From NCBI RefSeq assembly GCF_047948215.1, contig NC_134465.1, positions 19,054,022-19,118,021 of the forward strand: a stretch of 64,000 nucleotides of DNA, written 5' to 3'. The notes beneath the pieces are model-generated. The model made no database searches and was not told where the DNA came from. It worked only from the letters and a program-made list of their open reading frames with translations. This document shows positions 41,063-51,548 of the stretch, in pieces (the first letter of the stretch is position 1; every line of letters begins with the position of its first letter). Source of the DNA: Lycorma delicatula. Taxonomy: Eukaryota; Arthropoda; Insecta; Hemiptera; Fulgoridae. The translations under genes were made by a program, and so were the position numbers.

Positions 41063-42957
41063 TATATTGCAGCTGATGGATGAACGTAGAAAATATAAGA
41101 ATGCTAGTGATGAAGAAAGTAAAAGGAACTATCGGCAATTAAGAAATGCTATAAACAGGAAGTGCAAACTGGCGAAAGAAGAGTGGATTAAAGAAAAGTG
41201 TTCAGAAGTGGAAAGAGAAATGAACATTGGTAAAATAGACGGAGCATACAGGAAAGTTAAGGAAAATTTTGGGGTACATAAATTAAAATCTAATAATGTG
41301 TTAAACAAAGATGGTACACCAATATATAATACGAAAGGTAAAGTCGATAGATGGGTGGAATATATTGAAGAGTTATACGGAGGAAATGAATTAGAAAATG
41401 GTATTATGGAGGAAGAAGAGGAAGTTGAGGAGGATGAAATGGGAGAAACAATACTGAGATCTGAATTTAAGAGAGCATTAAAAGATTTAAATGGCAGAAA
41501 GGCTCCTGGAATAGACGGAATACCTGTAGAATTACTGCGCAGTGCAGGTGAGGAAGCGATTGATAGATTATACAAACTGGTGTGTAATATTTATGAAAAT
41601 GGGGAATTTCCATCAGACTTCAAAAAAAGTGTTATAGTTATGATACCAAAGAAAGCAGGGGCAGATAAATGTGAAGAATACAGAACAATTAGTTTAACTA
41701 GTCATGCATCAAAAATCTTAACTAGAATTTTATACAGAAGAATTGAGAGGAGAGTGGAAGAAGTGTTAGGAGAAAACCAATTTGGTTTCAGGAAAAGTAT
41801 AGGGACAAGGGAAGCAATTTTAGGCCTCAGATTAATAGTAGAAGGAAGATTAAAGAAAAACAAACCGACATACTTGGCGTTTATAGACCTAGAAAAGGCT
41901 TTCGATAACGTAGACTGGAATAAAATGTTCAGCATTTTAAAAAAAATAGGGTTCAAATACAGAGATAGAAGAACAATTGCTAACATGTACAGGAACCAAA
42001 CAGCGACAATAACAATTGAAGAACATAAGAAAGAAGCCCTAATAAGAAAGGGAGTCCGACAAGGATGTTCCCTATCGCCGTTACTTTTTAATCTTTACAT
42101 GGAACTAGCAGTTAATGATGTTAAAGAACAATTTAGATTCGGAGTAACAGTACAAGGTGAAAAGATAAAGATGCTACGATTTGCTGATGATATAGTAATT
42201 CTAGCCGAGAGTAAAAAGGATTTAGAAGAAACAATGAACGGCATAGATGAAGTCCTACGCAAAAACTATCGCATGAAAATAAACAAGAACAAAACACAAG
42301 TAATGAAATGTAGTAGAAATAACAAAGATGGACCGCTGAATGTGAAAATAGGAGGAGAAAAGATTATGGAGGTAGAAGAATTTTGTTATTTGGGAAGTAA
42401 AATTACTAAAGATGGACGAAGCAGGAGCGATATAAAATGCCGAATAGCACAAGCTAAACGAGCCTTCAGTAAGAAATATAATTTGTTTACATCAAAAATG
42501 AATTTAAATGTCAGGAAAAGATTTTTGAAAGTGTATGTTTGGAGTGTCGCTTTATATGGAAGTGAAACTTGGACAATCGGAGTATCTGAGAAGAAAAGAT
42601 TAGAAGCTTTTGAAATGCGGTGCTATAGGAGAATGTTAAAAATCAGACGGGTGGATAAAGTGACAAACGAAGAGGTATTGCGGCAAATAGATGAAGAAAG
42701 TAGCATTTGGAAAAATATAGTTATAAGAAGAGACAGACTCATAGGCCACATACTAAGGCATCCTGGAATAGTCGCTTTAATATTGGAAGGACAGGTAGAA
42801 GGGAAAAATTGTGTAGGCAGGCCACGTTTGGAGTATGTAAAACAAATTGTTGGGGATGTAGGATGTAGAGGGTATACTGAAATGAAACGACTAGCACTAG
42901 ATAGGGAATCTTGGAGAGCTGCATCAAACCAGTCAAATGACTGAAGACAAAAAAAAA
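41063..42957 (+). mobile_element. RTE-clade retrotransposon, longest copy, about 11 bp target duplication
   Basis: Flanks aatcgattcta (41052-41062) and aatcgactcta (42958-42968) differ by one base. The element starts inside the ORF (5' truncation) and ends at the stop codon, agac and an A-run, with essentially no 3' UTR, a hallmark of several RTE families. Four more 3' ends of the same family occur in the window. Confidence 0.93.
41067..42944 (+). CDS. RTE retrotransposon reverse transcriptase (N-terminally truncated, otherwise intact)
   Basis: A 625-codon open frame; the first residues are set by truncation, since 41067 is a TTG and the first ATG is three codons later. Order: a basic linker (KYKNASDEESKR...RKCKLAKEEW, residues 10-40); an acidic stretch (residues 115-125); RT beginning at APGIDGIP (146-153); IPKKAGADKCEEYRTISLTS; QFGFRKSIGTREAI; the first catalytic Asp in LEKAFDNVDW (D280); GVRQGCSLSPLLFNLY; FADDIVILAE with the catalytic Asp pair (D374, D375); EEFCYLGSKI; YGSETWT (499-505); and the RLIGHILRHPG and GRPRLEYVKQ tail ending SNQSND. 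The usual N-terminal apurinic-type endonuclease is missing. With its RT motifs intact the product could in principle have RT activity, but the copy has no promoter of its own and cannot nick targets. It is the reference copy for dating the other fragments. It lies antisense within a dead mariner-type transposase. Confidence 0.9.
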   Translation: MQLMDERRKYKNASDEESKRNYRQLRNAINRKCKLAKEEWIKEKCSEVEREMNIGKIDGAYRKVKENFGVHKLKSNNVLNKDGTPIYNTKGKVDRWVEYIEELYGGNELENGIMEEEEEVEEDEMGETILRSEFKRALKDLNGRKAPGIDGIPVELLRSAGEEAIDRLYKLVCNIYENGEFPSDFKKSVIVMIPKKAGADKCEEYRTISLTSHASKILTRILYRRIERRVEEVLGENQFGFRKSIGTREAILGLRLIVEGRLKKNKPTYLAFIDLEKAFDNVDWNKMFSILKKIGFKYRDRRTIANMYRNQTATITIEEHKKEALIRKGVRQGCSLSPLLFNLYMELAVNDVKEQFRFGVTVQGEKIKMLRFADDIVILAESKKDLEETMNGIDEVLRKNYRMKINKNKTQVMKCSRNNKDGPLNVKIGGEKIMEVEEFCYLGSKITKDGRSRSDIKCRIAQAKRAFSKKYNLFTSKMNLNVRKRFLKVYVWSVALYGSETWTIGVSEKKRLEAFEMRCYRRMLKIRRVDKVTNEEVLRQIDEESSIWKNIVIRRDRLIGHILRHPGIVALILEGQVEGKNCVGRPRLEYVKQIVGDVGCRGYTEMKRLALDRESWRAASNQSND

Positions 42958-43699
42958 AATCGACTCTAGCGGACATCACAGGCGTAACAGTAGCAACAGC
43001 AGCGGCGATCCGTTGCCTTAAATGTTGTACATTCCTGATCTTCTCACTCTAGACAATGTTTTTGAGGTATCCCCGCAGAAAAAAGTCTAGGGATGTCAAA
43101 TCTAGGTGTCCCGGAGGCTAAAGCACAGGACCAGCCCTACTAATCTAACAATTAGGGAATCTTTCATCGACAACGCGTAGAACGCCTAGGCTAAAGTGTG
43201 GGACCGCACCATCTTGTTAAAACATTACAAAAACGTTACTTTCATGTTATATTTAGTCACTTGCCGGAAAACGTACAGTTGTAGAATGTCTAAATAGACA
43301 TTCCCTGTGATTAAGTAAGGTCTAAAAACAACGTGCCAATCACACGATCGGACGTCAGACCGCACCACAAGTAATTTTTTCCCTGACATACTAAATAATT
43401 TGATTGGATTGCCGACATCCCATATCCGACAATTATGCCGCTGTTATTGTCACAGTTTCGCTTACAATGATCTAGCGGTCCCAGGAAGAAATCGATTACC
43501 GGCTGGATGTTTGGAGAGTTACCAACGGAACCCATATTAAAACATTCTAAGGTATACAAAAAAAAACGTTTTTAGTTGGTGAATTTAAAAAAACTTTTCG
43601 TTTGATTATCTGTAGCAGTTTCTGAGATACGATTTTTTTATATGTTGCAACCTTTTTTGATGAACCTGATATATATAGTTTTATGACCAAGATTCTAAT

Positions 43700-45590
43700 A
43701 TTTTAGACAACAAAAATAAATATTTGGTGAAATTTCTAACGGCTAGGATTAATTTTTATAAATACTTTTCATTTATTATACTATTTTATACTAGTTAAAG
43801 AAAGTAATGTTACGATAAGTTATTTGTATTTTAAGTAACTAAATAAAGGATAAAAAGTTTACACTAATATTTAAAATGATTTTAAAAACCATAATGACCA
43901 AAACGCTGATGATATTTTTGTTTTATCTTTCAACCTAAAAAAACGTCTTATGTTTTTAGCTTGAGCAAGTTTCCTACAGAAATTTACAACCGCTAAACGC
44001 TGTCATCATCTACCAACACAACATAGTTTTATCGGGTTTACTTCCCACTACTTAACAGCGCAATTTTCTTCCCCCAAAAAGCTGTCACGTTATAGTATAC
44101 TAACATTCGTGCTGGCACTAACCTAGCGATTCGCTTTATAAGAACAACCTACATTTTATCAAAAGATAGATACCGTAACAAGAAATAAAGTGGAAGGCAT
44201 CAAGAGTACCAACATTAACGGATTTACCTTCTAGGTGGTAGCGTTTATTAGAACTGCTATCTCGCTAGTTCAATAAGGAACGTCGCTAAAAGCACTATAT
44301 ATGTATGTCGTGTATGCGTGTGTGTTTTAAGTTATAAAGGGCAGATGTTAAGCTTCTAACTCCTTTACAACATACAACGTAGTAAACTATTAGTATTCAC
44401 CTTTATTCATCCTATAGCGAGCTCTTTCTAACATCTCCTTTCAAATATGTATGTTCTATTTTCTTGTCGGCGTAATATTAAACATTATAAAGGCTTCTTT
44501 AGCTCGGTAATTACTGACGACGACCCTATAAGAATATCGCTTATATGTCCGCGTAACACAAACAAACAAAAGATAGAAAATATGTTCATATAATGGAATA
44601 AAAACTAGTAGATAAAAAAAACGAATGTTGGCATTTAAAGATAAAAGAAATGGTTATTAATAAATAATACTTTGATAAATTCTCCTAAAAAAAAGAAACA
44701 TATTTTTATTACTAGTGACATAAACGCGAACTCTGTTCGTTTAAATATAAACATATTCTATAGAAACCAGGAGGATTTACAACAGTTTCTCTAAGACTTA
44801 ATTTGACTGATTCGAATGACACTACAGAAATATTAACATACAATATACACATAGTACAGCTTATCCTATATGCTCTATGCTTATGCTATATACGGCTAGG
44901 TGTGCCTCTTGTTCCTTCAATGAGTTTAACTAAGTATACTGTTACGCTTAGAAATTACCAGGGCAACCTGAAGTAGATTATAACCCCCAAACTAATTAGT
45001 CGAAGAAAAGTATCGAGGTGTCGTTAGCGGTTAAATTACAACTGGCTAGACCAGGCCTCGAACTATCGACTATTCAAACCGGATTAAAGCGAAAAAAAAA
45101 TAATTTATATAAATTGTAAATAATAAGGGAAAAGATTTATTCCGATGCTCCCAAGTCCAAAAAATCTATCTTTCTCATCGGAACAACTGTCCGTATGTCT
45201 GTACTGTCATCGGTCGTGTTGTCACTGGTCTGTATTTGGGCTTTCTACTCTTGACCACGTCGATCGAGTTTTTCAAACTTGGTAGAAAGGTACAACCATT
45301 GGAGGAGGAGAGAAGAATGTATTAGATTTTTGCAAAAATTGTTAAAAGTAGAATTTTTTTATCAAGATCACCAACCAGCAAAAGTTTTATTTAATATTCA
45401 CTCCACTCCCAAAAAAATTATATATATATATATTAGCATACCTTGCTTCAGAAAAGGAATTAATGGGCCTTTTTAATTAACTGTAAAACAGGAGTTTATG
45501 TATATTCTCCTCGTGTATATATATATATATATTTTTTTTTTTTTAATTTATTCGCGCATTACTTTATCCCTATTAATCCAATTCAAATAA
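43700..45590. other. AT-rich interval
   Basis: No gene recognised. A (TA)n run at 45421-45431 and another at 45518-45530 next to a T-run. A 65-codon frame at 45279-45476 has no signature. Confidence 0.4.
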
Positions 45591-45599
45591 ATCTAATTG

Positions 45600-46310
45600 C
45601 AAGAAAATATTTTTTTTTTGCACAATCGCATCCCCCAAAAAATGCTGTTGTAGTCGTCTGCTATGTTGTGACGTCACAAGTGAGCGGCAGAATTAAATAA
45701 ATGAATAGTATTTAAAGTGTAAAAAAGTAAACTCGATCTGGTCGGGTCTCGAACTCGATCGCTCGGTTGAGTCGGTACTTGGTGCATTAAGTCTCGTGGC
45801 TACACCAGTCTGACGACCGTACAAGAGAAATGTGTACTATGTAAGTGCGAAATTACATTAGTTTAGTTAGCGCTGACCGTCGCCGCTAATACCGCCAGAC
45901 CAGCTAGAGTTAAATACGGTATGCGCGCGCGCTTTAGTTACAATCATAAATGAAATAAAAGGAAAAATATTATATTTAAATAAAATAATAAATATTTTAA
46001 ATTAAGTTGTGTATATGTGTGTAAAAGCCGTTCATTGCCGGCCTCCGTGGAGCGAGTAGTAGCGTCTCGGCCTTTCATCAGGATATCCCGGTTCGAATCC
46101 CGGTCAGGCATAGCATTTTTCACACGATACATATTAATCATCTCATTCTCTGAAGGAATACCTAACCGTGACCCCGCAACAAAAAAAAACGGCTATATAT
46201 ATATATAGCCGTGCATCAGAAACAACCCACAGTTGTAGGACTTACCCGGAACGCGGATTTTCCTGCGTAACGGGAAAGTTCTACAATGTGAAGTCAGCTT
46301 TTTTTTATTA
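45600..46310 (+). repeat. Repeat family E, copy 2, with internal tRNA-like segment and a SINE
   Basis: Right part shared with 10840-11075. Between 45722 and 45810, on the minus strand, there is a tRNA-like run: tggtgtagccacgagactta, then gttcgagacccgacc, resembling the two pol III boxes of a class II (long variable arm) tRNA. This suggests family E contains, or is, a tRNA-derived element. A family 2 SINE splits the copy at 46036-46206. Confidence 0.5.
46036..46206 (+). repeat. SINE family 2, about 10 bp imperfect target duplication
   Basis: gccggcctccgtggagcgag head, gtagcgtctcggcc, B box ggttcgaatcc, tcaggcatagcatttttcac, tail ctgaaggaatacctaaccgt, A-run, then a TA run. Flanks agccgttcat (46026-46035) and agccgtgcat (46207-46216) differ once. 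The tail forms a small palindrome cggctatatatatatagccg-like at 46190-46211. Confidence 0.88.
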
Positions 46311-46329
46311 TTTCGATTTATGATTGTAT

Positions 46330-46795
46330 CTTTGTATTTTATAACGATTTTAAAAAGTACTCTTTTTTTAATTTATTATCACCCGTTACGGATTATTTTC
46401 TTAAAAACTAATTTTGCCTGAATGCTTCCCCTTGTATATGGATTCCCCAAAATGAAGAAAAAAATCGCAATTTCAATTTTTTAATATTTTTTACAATTTT
46501 TATAAATTTCAAATATTTCAATATTTTTACAAAAAAAAAAAAAATTCGTAACTTTTATTATTTGCAATAAAAAATGTTATCTTAAAGATATAAATGGAGC
46601 TAAAAATGATTGATTTGTAGACATTATTGATCAATTGTACACGGTACATTAATTTATTTTTTTCTGTATAAAAATTAAACAAAAGTTATTTAAACTAAAC
46701 ATTAAGAAGGGTTGTTTTTCTATATTTAATTAATTTTATAAAGAAAAATAATAAATAAATAAAAAATTTGTCGAACAGTTAATTAAAATTACCCA
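46330..46795. other. AT-rich interval
   Basis: Nothing assigned. Confidence 0.35.
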
Positions 46796-46927
46796 GTCGG
46801 TCATTCATCCAGAGGACCCGGGTTCGTATCCCGGTCAGTCATTACATTTTCACACACGCTACAAATTATTCATCTCATCCTTTGAAGCACTACCTAACGG
46901 TGGTTCCGGACAAAACAAAAAAAAAAG
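46796..46927 (+). repeat. SINE family 2, head-truncated
   Basis: Starts within the anticodon-arm equivalent (gtcattcatccagagg), then B box gggttcgtatcc, tcagtcattacattttcac, tail ctttgaagcactacctaacgg and an A-rich end. Confidence 0.85.
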
Positions 46928-46929
46928 AA

Positions 46930-48060
46930 GTTATTTTTCATCTTGGGCAGGGGGACAATGAAAAAAGGACGCAAAAAAAGTGAAAATATTAAGCGAAGAA
47001 AAATTAAAAACGCATTAAGAAAAATGAGAAGTGAAAGTAGCTAGGAAAATTAAGAGAAAATTGAGGAGAAGGGTGAATAGCAAGAATAAATGAAGAGAGG
47101 ATGAAGGAATAAGAGAACGAAAAGAAGGGGAAAAAAGAAATAACAGAAGCGGAAGAAAATACAAAACTGATAAAAGAGATGAATATTACGTTTACTGGAT
47201 TATGGATATTTAAGCGGTGTACAAGTATTAATAACGAAACAATAAAAACTAATTTGCAAGTCTAAATTCATGTAATTTCATATAACAGTTAATACAATAC
47301 ATAAAATACTATAGTATCATGTAACTGCTCCTAGTAGAATAATCTACATTAATAATACCATTAGCCGTAAATCTTTTACATAGAAACAATACAAGAGGTT
47401 ATTAAAATAAGCGGGCAACAAACACAATAATATAGCCAAAACGGACACACGCACACATACATTCAATTTTATAAACGATTATTCCTTAAATAAAGGGAAA
47501 AAGTCCTTATCATATCCAGGATAAAACTATTAAAATAATTAATAGTCAGCGGTAGCTATACGGATGTAATTGTAACTTAGAAAGGAAACCTGTATTTTAT
47601 TGCAATTTTATTTAAAAAAAAAGAACAATAGATTATAGAGTACTTTTATTATGGAATTAAAAAACAAAATCGTAAAAGATAATTTTATAAAATATTATAC
47701 AAGACAAATAATATAATTACAGAATTTAATTTCCTTTGATGTAAAAAATATAAAAAAATTAAAACAACAACATGCATGACCAGGAAAAGCGAAGAGATTT
47801 AATAAACCAAATTACTATTAGATAAAATAATCAACGGAAAAACAATTTATATTCAACCCTACAAGGTAAAATTTTCACAAAATTCATCCCATTACAGGGG
47901 GTATGTAGAAAATATCATTACTCTCAGAGAAAACAGTTCCGAGTTTACATTAAATAATTTACATGAATTTATAAGAAAGACGAAAAAATAACATAATACA
48001 ACCCTCTCTATTACAAAAGAATGCTTTATAATAAAACTGCTATTTTTCTTTATTGTTAAG
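46930..48060. other. AT-rich, purine-rich interval
   Basis: 46960-47180 is a run of A/G-rich low complexity. No gene recognised. Confidence 0.4.
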
Positions 48061-48064
48061 TATC

Positions 48065-49015
48065 AGGCGATTCAAAAATGACTTCAAAACTTTAAAAGCA
48101 TAAAAAAATGATTGTATCGAGATAATTCACAAAATCAGTAGAGATCTCGTTTGATAGAAAAATACAATTTTGCCACCCAACATTCAATTCGGTTTGATAT
48201 GGCGTCCATTTGTAATACGACATACATCCCACCTAAACCTTAAAGTGTTTATACAGTCTGATATCTATAAAAGTCTAAATTACAGTGCGATATTTCATAT
48301 CAGAATGTAGCCCACAAGTCGGGCTTACCTCTACAACTGCGGCGTTAAATCGAAGGCTTAGCTCAACAAGATCGGCAAGCAAAAGCGGTACATAAATCCG
48401 ATCTTTAATGAAACCCCACAACCAAAAAATCTAGCGGGATCAAATCTAGGAAGCGAGATGTCCATCCAATTGGACCTTCACAACTAATCCGACGACCTGG
48501 GAATCAAGTATCAAGGTAATCTTGTATTTCTAGGCGGTAATGAGGTAGTTCCCCGTCTTGCTGATAATAACGGTAACCATCTTGGTCGTCATCGTCTAAC
48601 TGAAGAATTAGAAAAGCAAGATCAGATAAACGATATCATTTACGGGTCATAGTCTTCGTTTGCTTAAAGCACAAAAAACATTGACCTTAGCGCTATCACG
48701 AATTTACTGGAAAATTTCATGAGAGTTTTTGCTACCCCAAATCAGACAGTTATGGGTGTTCACTTTGTCATTGATATGAAACGTACACTCATCAGTTAAA
48801 ATTATCGTACATTGTCTAAAAATGTACCGTTGTGTGCAATTCTATCCATCATTTCCGCACAAACTGCGGACGAGTTACTTTGTCGTCATCTGTTGAATCA
48901 CGGTTAATTTGTATGGCCTCATGTGCAATCGTTTACGAAATACGTTCCCAACAGTCGTTTATGGAATGCCGGTCTTACGCGACACATTATTAATAAGAGT
49001 GGCACAGTTGTTCTA
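48065..49015 (-). mobile_element. Mariner-type element (same family as 60.5 kb), degraded
   Basis: The left edge aggcgattcaaaaatgac and aaaactttaaaagcataaaa matches the start of the element at 60547 (gggtgattcaaaaaggat, aaaatttaaaagcatataaaa). These are therefore the terminal inverted repeat of one family seen from its two ends. The right end lacks a recognisable terminus. Confidence 0.75.
48300..49010 (-). pseudogene. Mariner-type DDE transposase remnant
   Basis: Minus-strand pieces in order: RKRLHMRPYKLTVIQQ (about 48895-48950), NTHNCLIWGSKNSHE (about 48730-48775), IRDSAKVNVFCALSKRRLY (about 48645-48705), LILQLDDDDQDGYRYYQQDG (about 48560-48625), then EGPIGW...LIPLDFL and a lost WG block (about 48410-48490). 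The order and wording match the 60.5 kb copy. Stops and frameshifts are frequent; the FSDE block reads LTDECTFH. Confidence 0.8.
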
Positions 49016-49238
49016 ATATACGTTCAGTTTATGGTTACAAGATCTTGAAAAAGTCTATTTCGCAAATAAAAACGATTTAAACATTAAATTTTTTGTTTTT
49101 TATTTGAAAGGATAATTTACTTATTTTTAGTGCTCATTTTCTTATAAATAACAAACGCACATGTTATATGTTCGTTACGTTTAAATTAAAAAAATCCAAT
49201 TTAATCAAATTATGCGCGATATTAATACGTAATACGTG

Positions 49239-49811
49239 CAGGTGAGCAACACAAAACCGAACCCGTAACGTAACCGCTGCAGAATCGGTAGGTTATGTTG
49301 GAATGAAATTTTATGAATGATACGGATAAATTATATAAGAAAAACATAAAACGTAATTTAAATGTAGCATTTATTTACCTTACTGTTACAAAAGATGTTC
49401 AAAACGACCACCCTGGGCATCGATGCACTTTTGCGCTAGACTCCATTTGAAAACAAACTTGTTGTACGCCATTTTTTAACTAAATCGGATACGCTACTCT
49501 TCGCTGGGATACACTAATACGACATTTTTTTACGAATACTTGACGTGATTCTTCAAACGATCCAGAACGAATATAGGCCTCGACTATAGCTATCCTCTCC
49601 TGCATCGAATAAAGCATTTAACACAAATACAACTGCACTCACAGTACTGCACTGCAACAAGATGTATACTTCACCGACACGTAACGTACTGACAAACGGC
49701 AGCAACAATCAGTAGTAACATATACATCCACTAGTCGCGCTAGTTGTGCGAGATTTTCATAGTATTGGGTAGCGGTTTCATTATGGGTTCGGTTTTATGT
49801 TGCTCACTCTG
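49239..49811 (-). mobile_element. Internally deleted mariner-like element (MITE precursor) with fused transposase ends
   Basis: Inverted tips: caggtgagcaacacaaaacc at 49239 and, in reverse complement, cagagtgagcaacataaaac ending at 49811, extending to about 38 bases (gaaccc-taacg-aaccgct). On the minus strand the start of a transposase (MQERIAIVEAYIRSGSFEES, about 49560-49600) runs on for about 50 codons. It then passes, across a deletion, to what looks like the extreme C-terminus (CPGWSF or, in another frame, QGGRFEHLL, about 49390-49420). The whole catalytic core is missing. Such deletion derivatives can be moved by an intact relative. Confidence 0.8.
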
Positions 49812-49989
49812 TATATTATTTTTAATAAACTTCAAAATTCTTACGTTTGTATTTAGTTTCTGCGGACTTTATATCATTATACTTAAAAACAAATTCTCTA
49901 CAAGTTTTGAAGAAAACTTTTATGTGTTTATTATCCATTTGACATGTTATTTTATACCAAAAATAAAATAGTATTTTTCAACCGCAATC

Positions 49990-50035
49990 TATAGTATTTT
50001 ACCCCAGATTTTTAAATCTGGGGTAAAATACTATA
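49990..50035. repeat. Perfect 22 bp inverted repeat with 2 nt loop
   Basis: 49990-50011 (tatagtattttaccccag...) pairs exactly with 50014-50035. The word taccccagat occurs once more straight after (50034-50043). An almost uninterrupted palindrome like this is prone to cruciform formation. Confidence 0.9.
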
Positions 50036-50211
50036 CCCCAGATATATAATAGGCTCTTGACCTATTTTTTTTTCAGGTCAGATTTCACATAAAACCACTA
50101 AATTTATCCATTAATTTTGTCCCGAAGAATTACAGTCTGGTTAAATTTTCCGGAAAAGGCATAAATTATTGAAAAATTTTAACGATTTCGCAAATCATTA
50201 AACATTAACGT

Positions 50212-50306
50212 ATTCGAACCTAAGTTTATATGAATGAAATTTCTTCTTTATTTTCACCAGTAGAACATGTCCTGAAAATTTTGTACATTCTTCGTGAATC
50301 ACTCTG
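50212..50306 (+). repeat. Repeat family F terminus
   Basis: tttatatgaatgaaatttct, tcaccagtagaacatgtcc, tgtacattcttcgtgaatc and the end actctgtata. In reverse complement it matches the beginning of the 21.06 kb copy. The outermost bases resemble mariner-like tips. Confidence 0.55.
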
Positions 50307-50309
50307 TAT

Positions 50310-51095
50310 ACAAACATAATAAAAAACAACTTAATTATGTCCTTTTTCTCTGAAAAGTTTAACAACACAACGGCTTGATTAAACAAATGACTTGCAACAC
50401 ATTCATTCAATTAATAATTGCAAATCAACGACTTCAAAATATATTAATATTGTAAAAATATTTGAACGTCCTATTAAGTAAGTCAAAATAATGTGGAAAT
50501 TAAAAGATAACACGGTAATAGAAAAATAAGAACGGACAATTTAGATATAATTGTGTAACGTGCGCTTAACAGACATAATTGATAACGTGATATCTCAGCT
50601 CGCTATATATATAGTATTTTATTTACTTAAAAGATAACAACGAACCGTGGTAAATAATATACGAGTATAATGTCAAATATATTATTATTCATATCTCATA
50701 GTCTGTCAAAATAATTGTAACGTATTGATATAGAAATGAGGAGTATATATAAATTAGTATAAATACTGTTTTGAACTGTTAAATCATTATATTTTTTCTT
50801 TTTTCTCAAGGTTGTAAGGTCATATGTTAATTGGCTAACATTAAGTACATGTATTAAGCCAATTAAAGTTTTAATTAACGAATATAATTCACGTTCTATG
50901 CATTAAACTAATTAACCAGCATATTCAAAAATTTATCGACGATTAACTAATTAGTTGTAAAATCCAAATTTTATATTCAAAAAAAAATTAACACAAGAAA
51001 ATTATTATAAATTGTAATTTATTTACAATTAAATTATTTCCTTATAAAATTAAAACTAAGATTATTTTTTAAAGAATAAACCGGTTAATCTATAC
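50310..51095. other. AT-rich interval
   Basis: No gene recognised. Confidence 0.35.
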
Positions 51096-51099
51096 ACCG

Positions 51100-51175
51100 T
51101 ATTACCGCCCTTCATACAGGCGGATAGGATTCAAATTCTGGTCAGACATGGTATATTTTATACGCTAGAAAATTG
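51100..51175 (+). repeat. SINE family 2, strongly diverged fragment
   Basis: ccgcccttcatacaggcgga, ggattcaaattctggtcag and acatggtatattttatacgctag correspond to the B box and the downstream gtcaggcatggcattttcacacgctac of family 2. Head and tail are missing. Confidence 0.55.
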
Positions 51176-51548
51176 ATCGCATTATAGAAAAAAATTAAAA
51201 CAACTGAAATTATAGTTTTGCTTGGCCATATTAATTTTTTTTTCTGTTTCTTTGCGAAAAGACAAACTAACTAATATTACATTTAATAAGATAAACATTA
51301 CGTCAAATAAATGTTTTTTAAAAAGTTTACTTCCAATCTTAAAGAAGTTAAAAAAAATATCCTATTGAAAGACGGTAGAAAACAACAAACAAAGAAAAGA
51401 AGTACTTCTTTATTTTACATATAGACTCGTATACCGGGTGAACAACTTAAAAAAACCAAACCGCTTTACGCTAAACCCGGTTGTAACATGTAGCATTTCG
51501 TTAATGAAATGAAAACGTAAATTAAGTTCTATATTAACATTAGCAAAA
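51176..51548. other. AT-rich spacer
   Basis: Nothing assigned. Confidence 0.3.

Larger units (their letters stand above)
40985..43560 (-). pseudogene. Mariner-type DDE transposase, interrupted by the RTE
   Basis: Minus-strand pieces upstream of the RTE: NYLWCGLTSDRVIGTLF (about 43330-43385), HLDLTSLDFFLRGYLKNIV (about 43040-43100, corresponding to SPDLTPLDFFLWGYLK with the third catalytic Asp region), then VQHLRQRIAAAVATVTP. Downstream of the RTE, at 41030-41050, the frame resumes with DYRQDICRT, normally DYRLDICR, near the C-terminus. The target duplication of the RTE falls in the short gap between these. Stops and frame changes, and the lost N-terminus and FSDE-type block, show it was dead or decayed independently of the RTE. 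Confidence 0.82.
40881..43669 (-). mobile_element. Mariner-type element with a nested RTE insertion
   Basis: About 100-base imperfect inverted repeats: left aaccaaacaagt and taacttcagaaactact-like words (about 40885-40990), right the reverse complements (about 43575-43669, gattatctgtagcagtttctgagat). The dinucleotide TA lies just outside each tip (40879-40880 and 43670-43671), as expected for this superfamily. Without the RTE the element is about 0.9 kb, so its transposase gene is also internally shortened. Confidence 0.8.

Noticed and set aside
41129..42979. Several minus-strand frames over the RTE
   Set aside because: They are shadows of the 625-codon RTE frame; Ser/Leu/Phe-rich wording is what antisense of Lys/Glu/Arg-rich coding gives.
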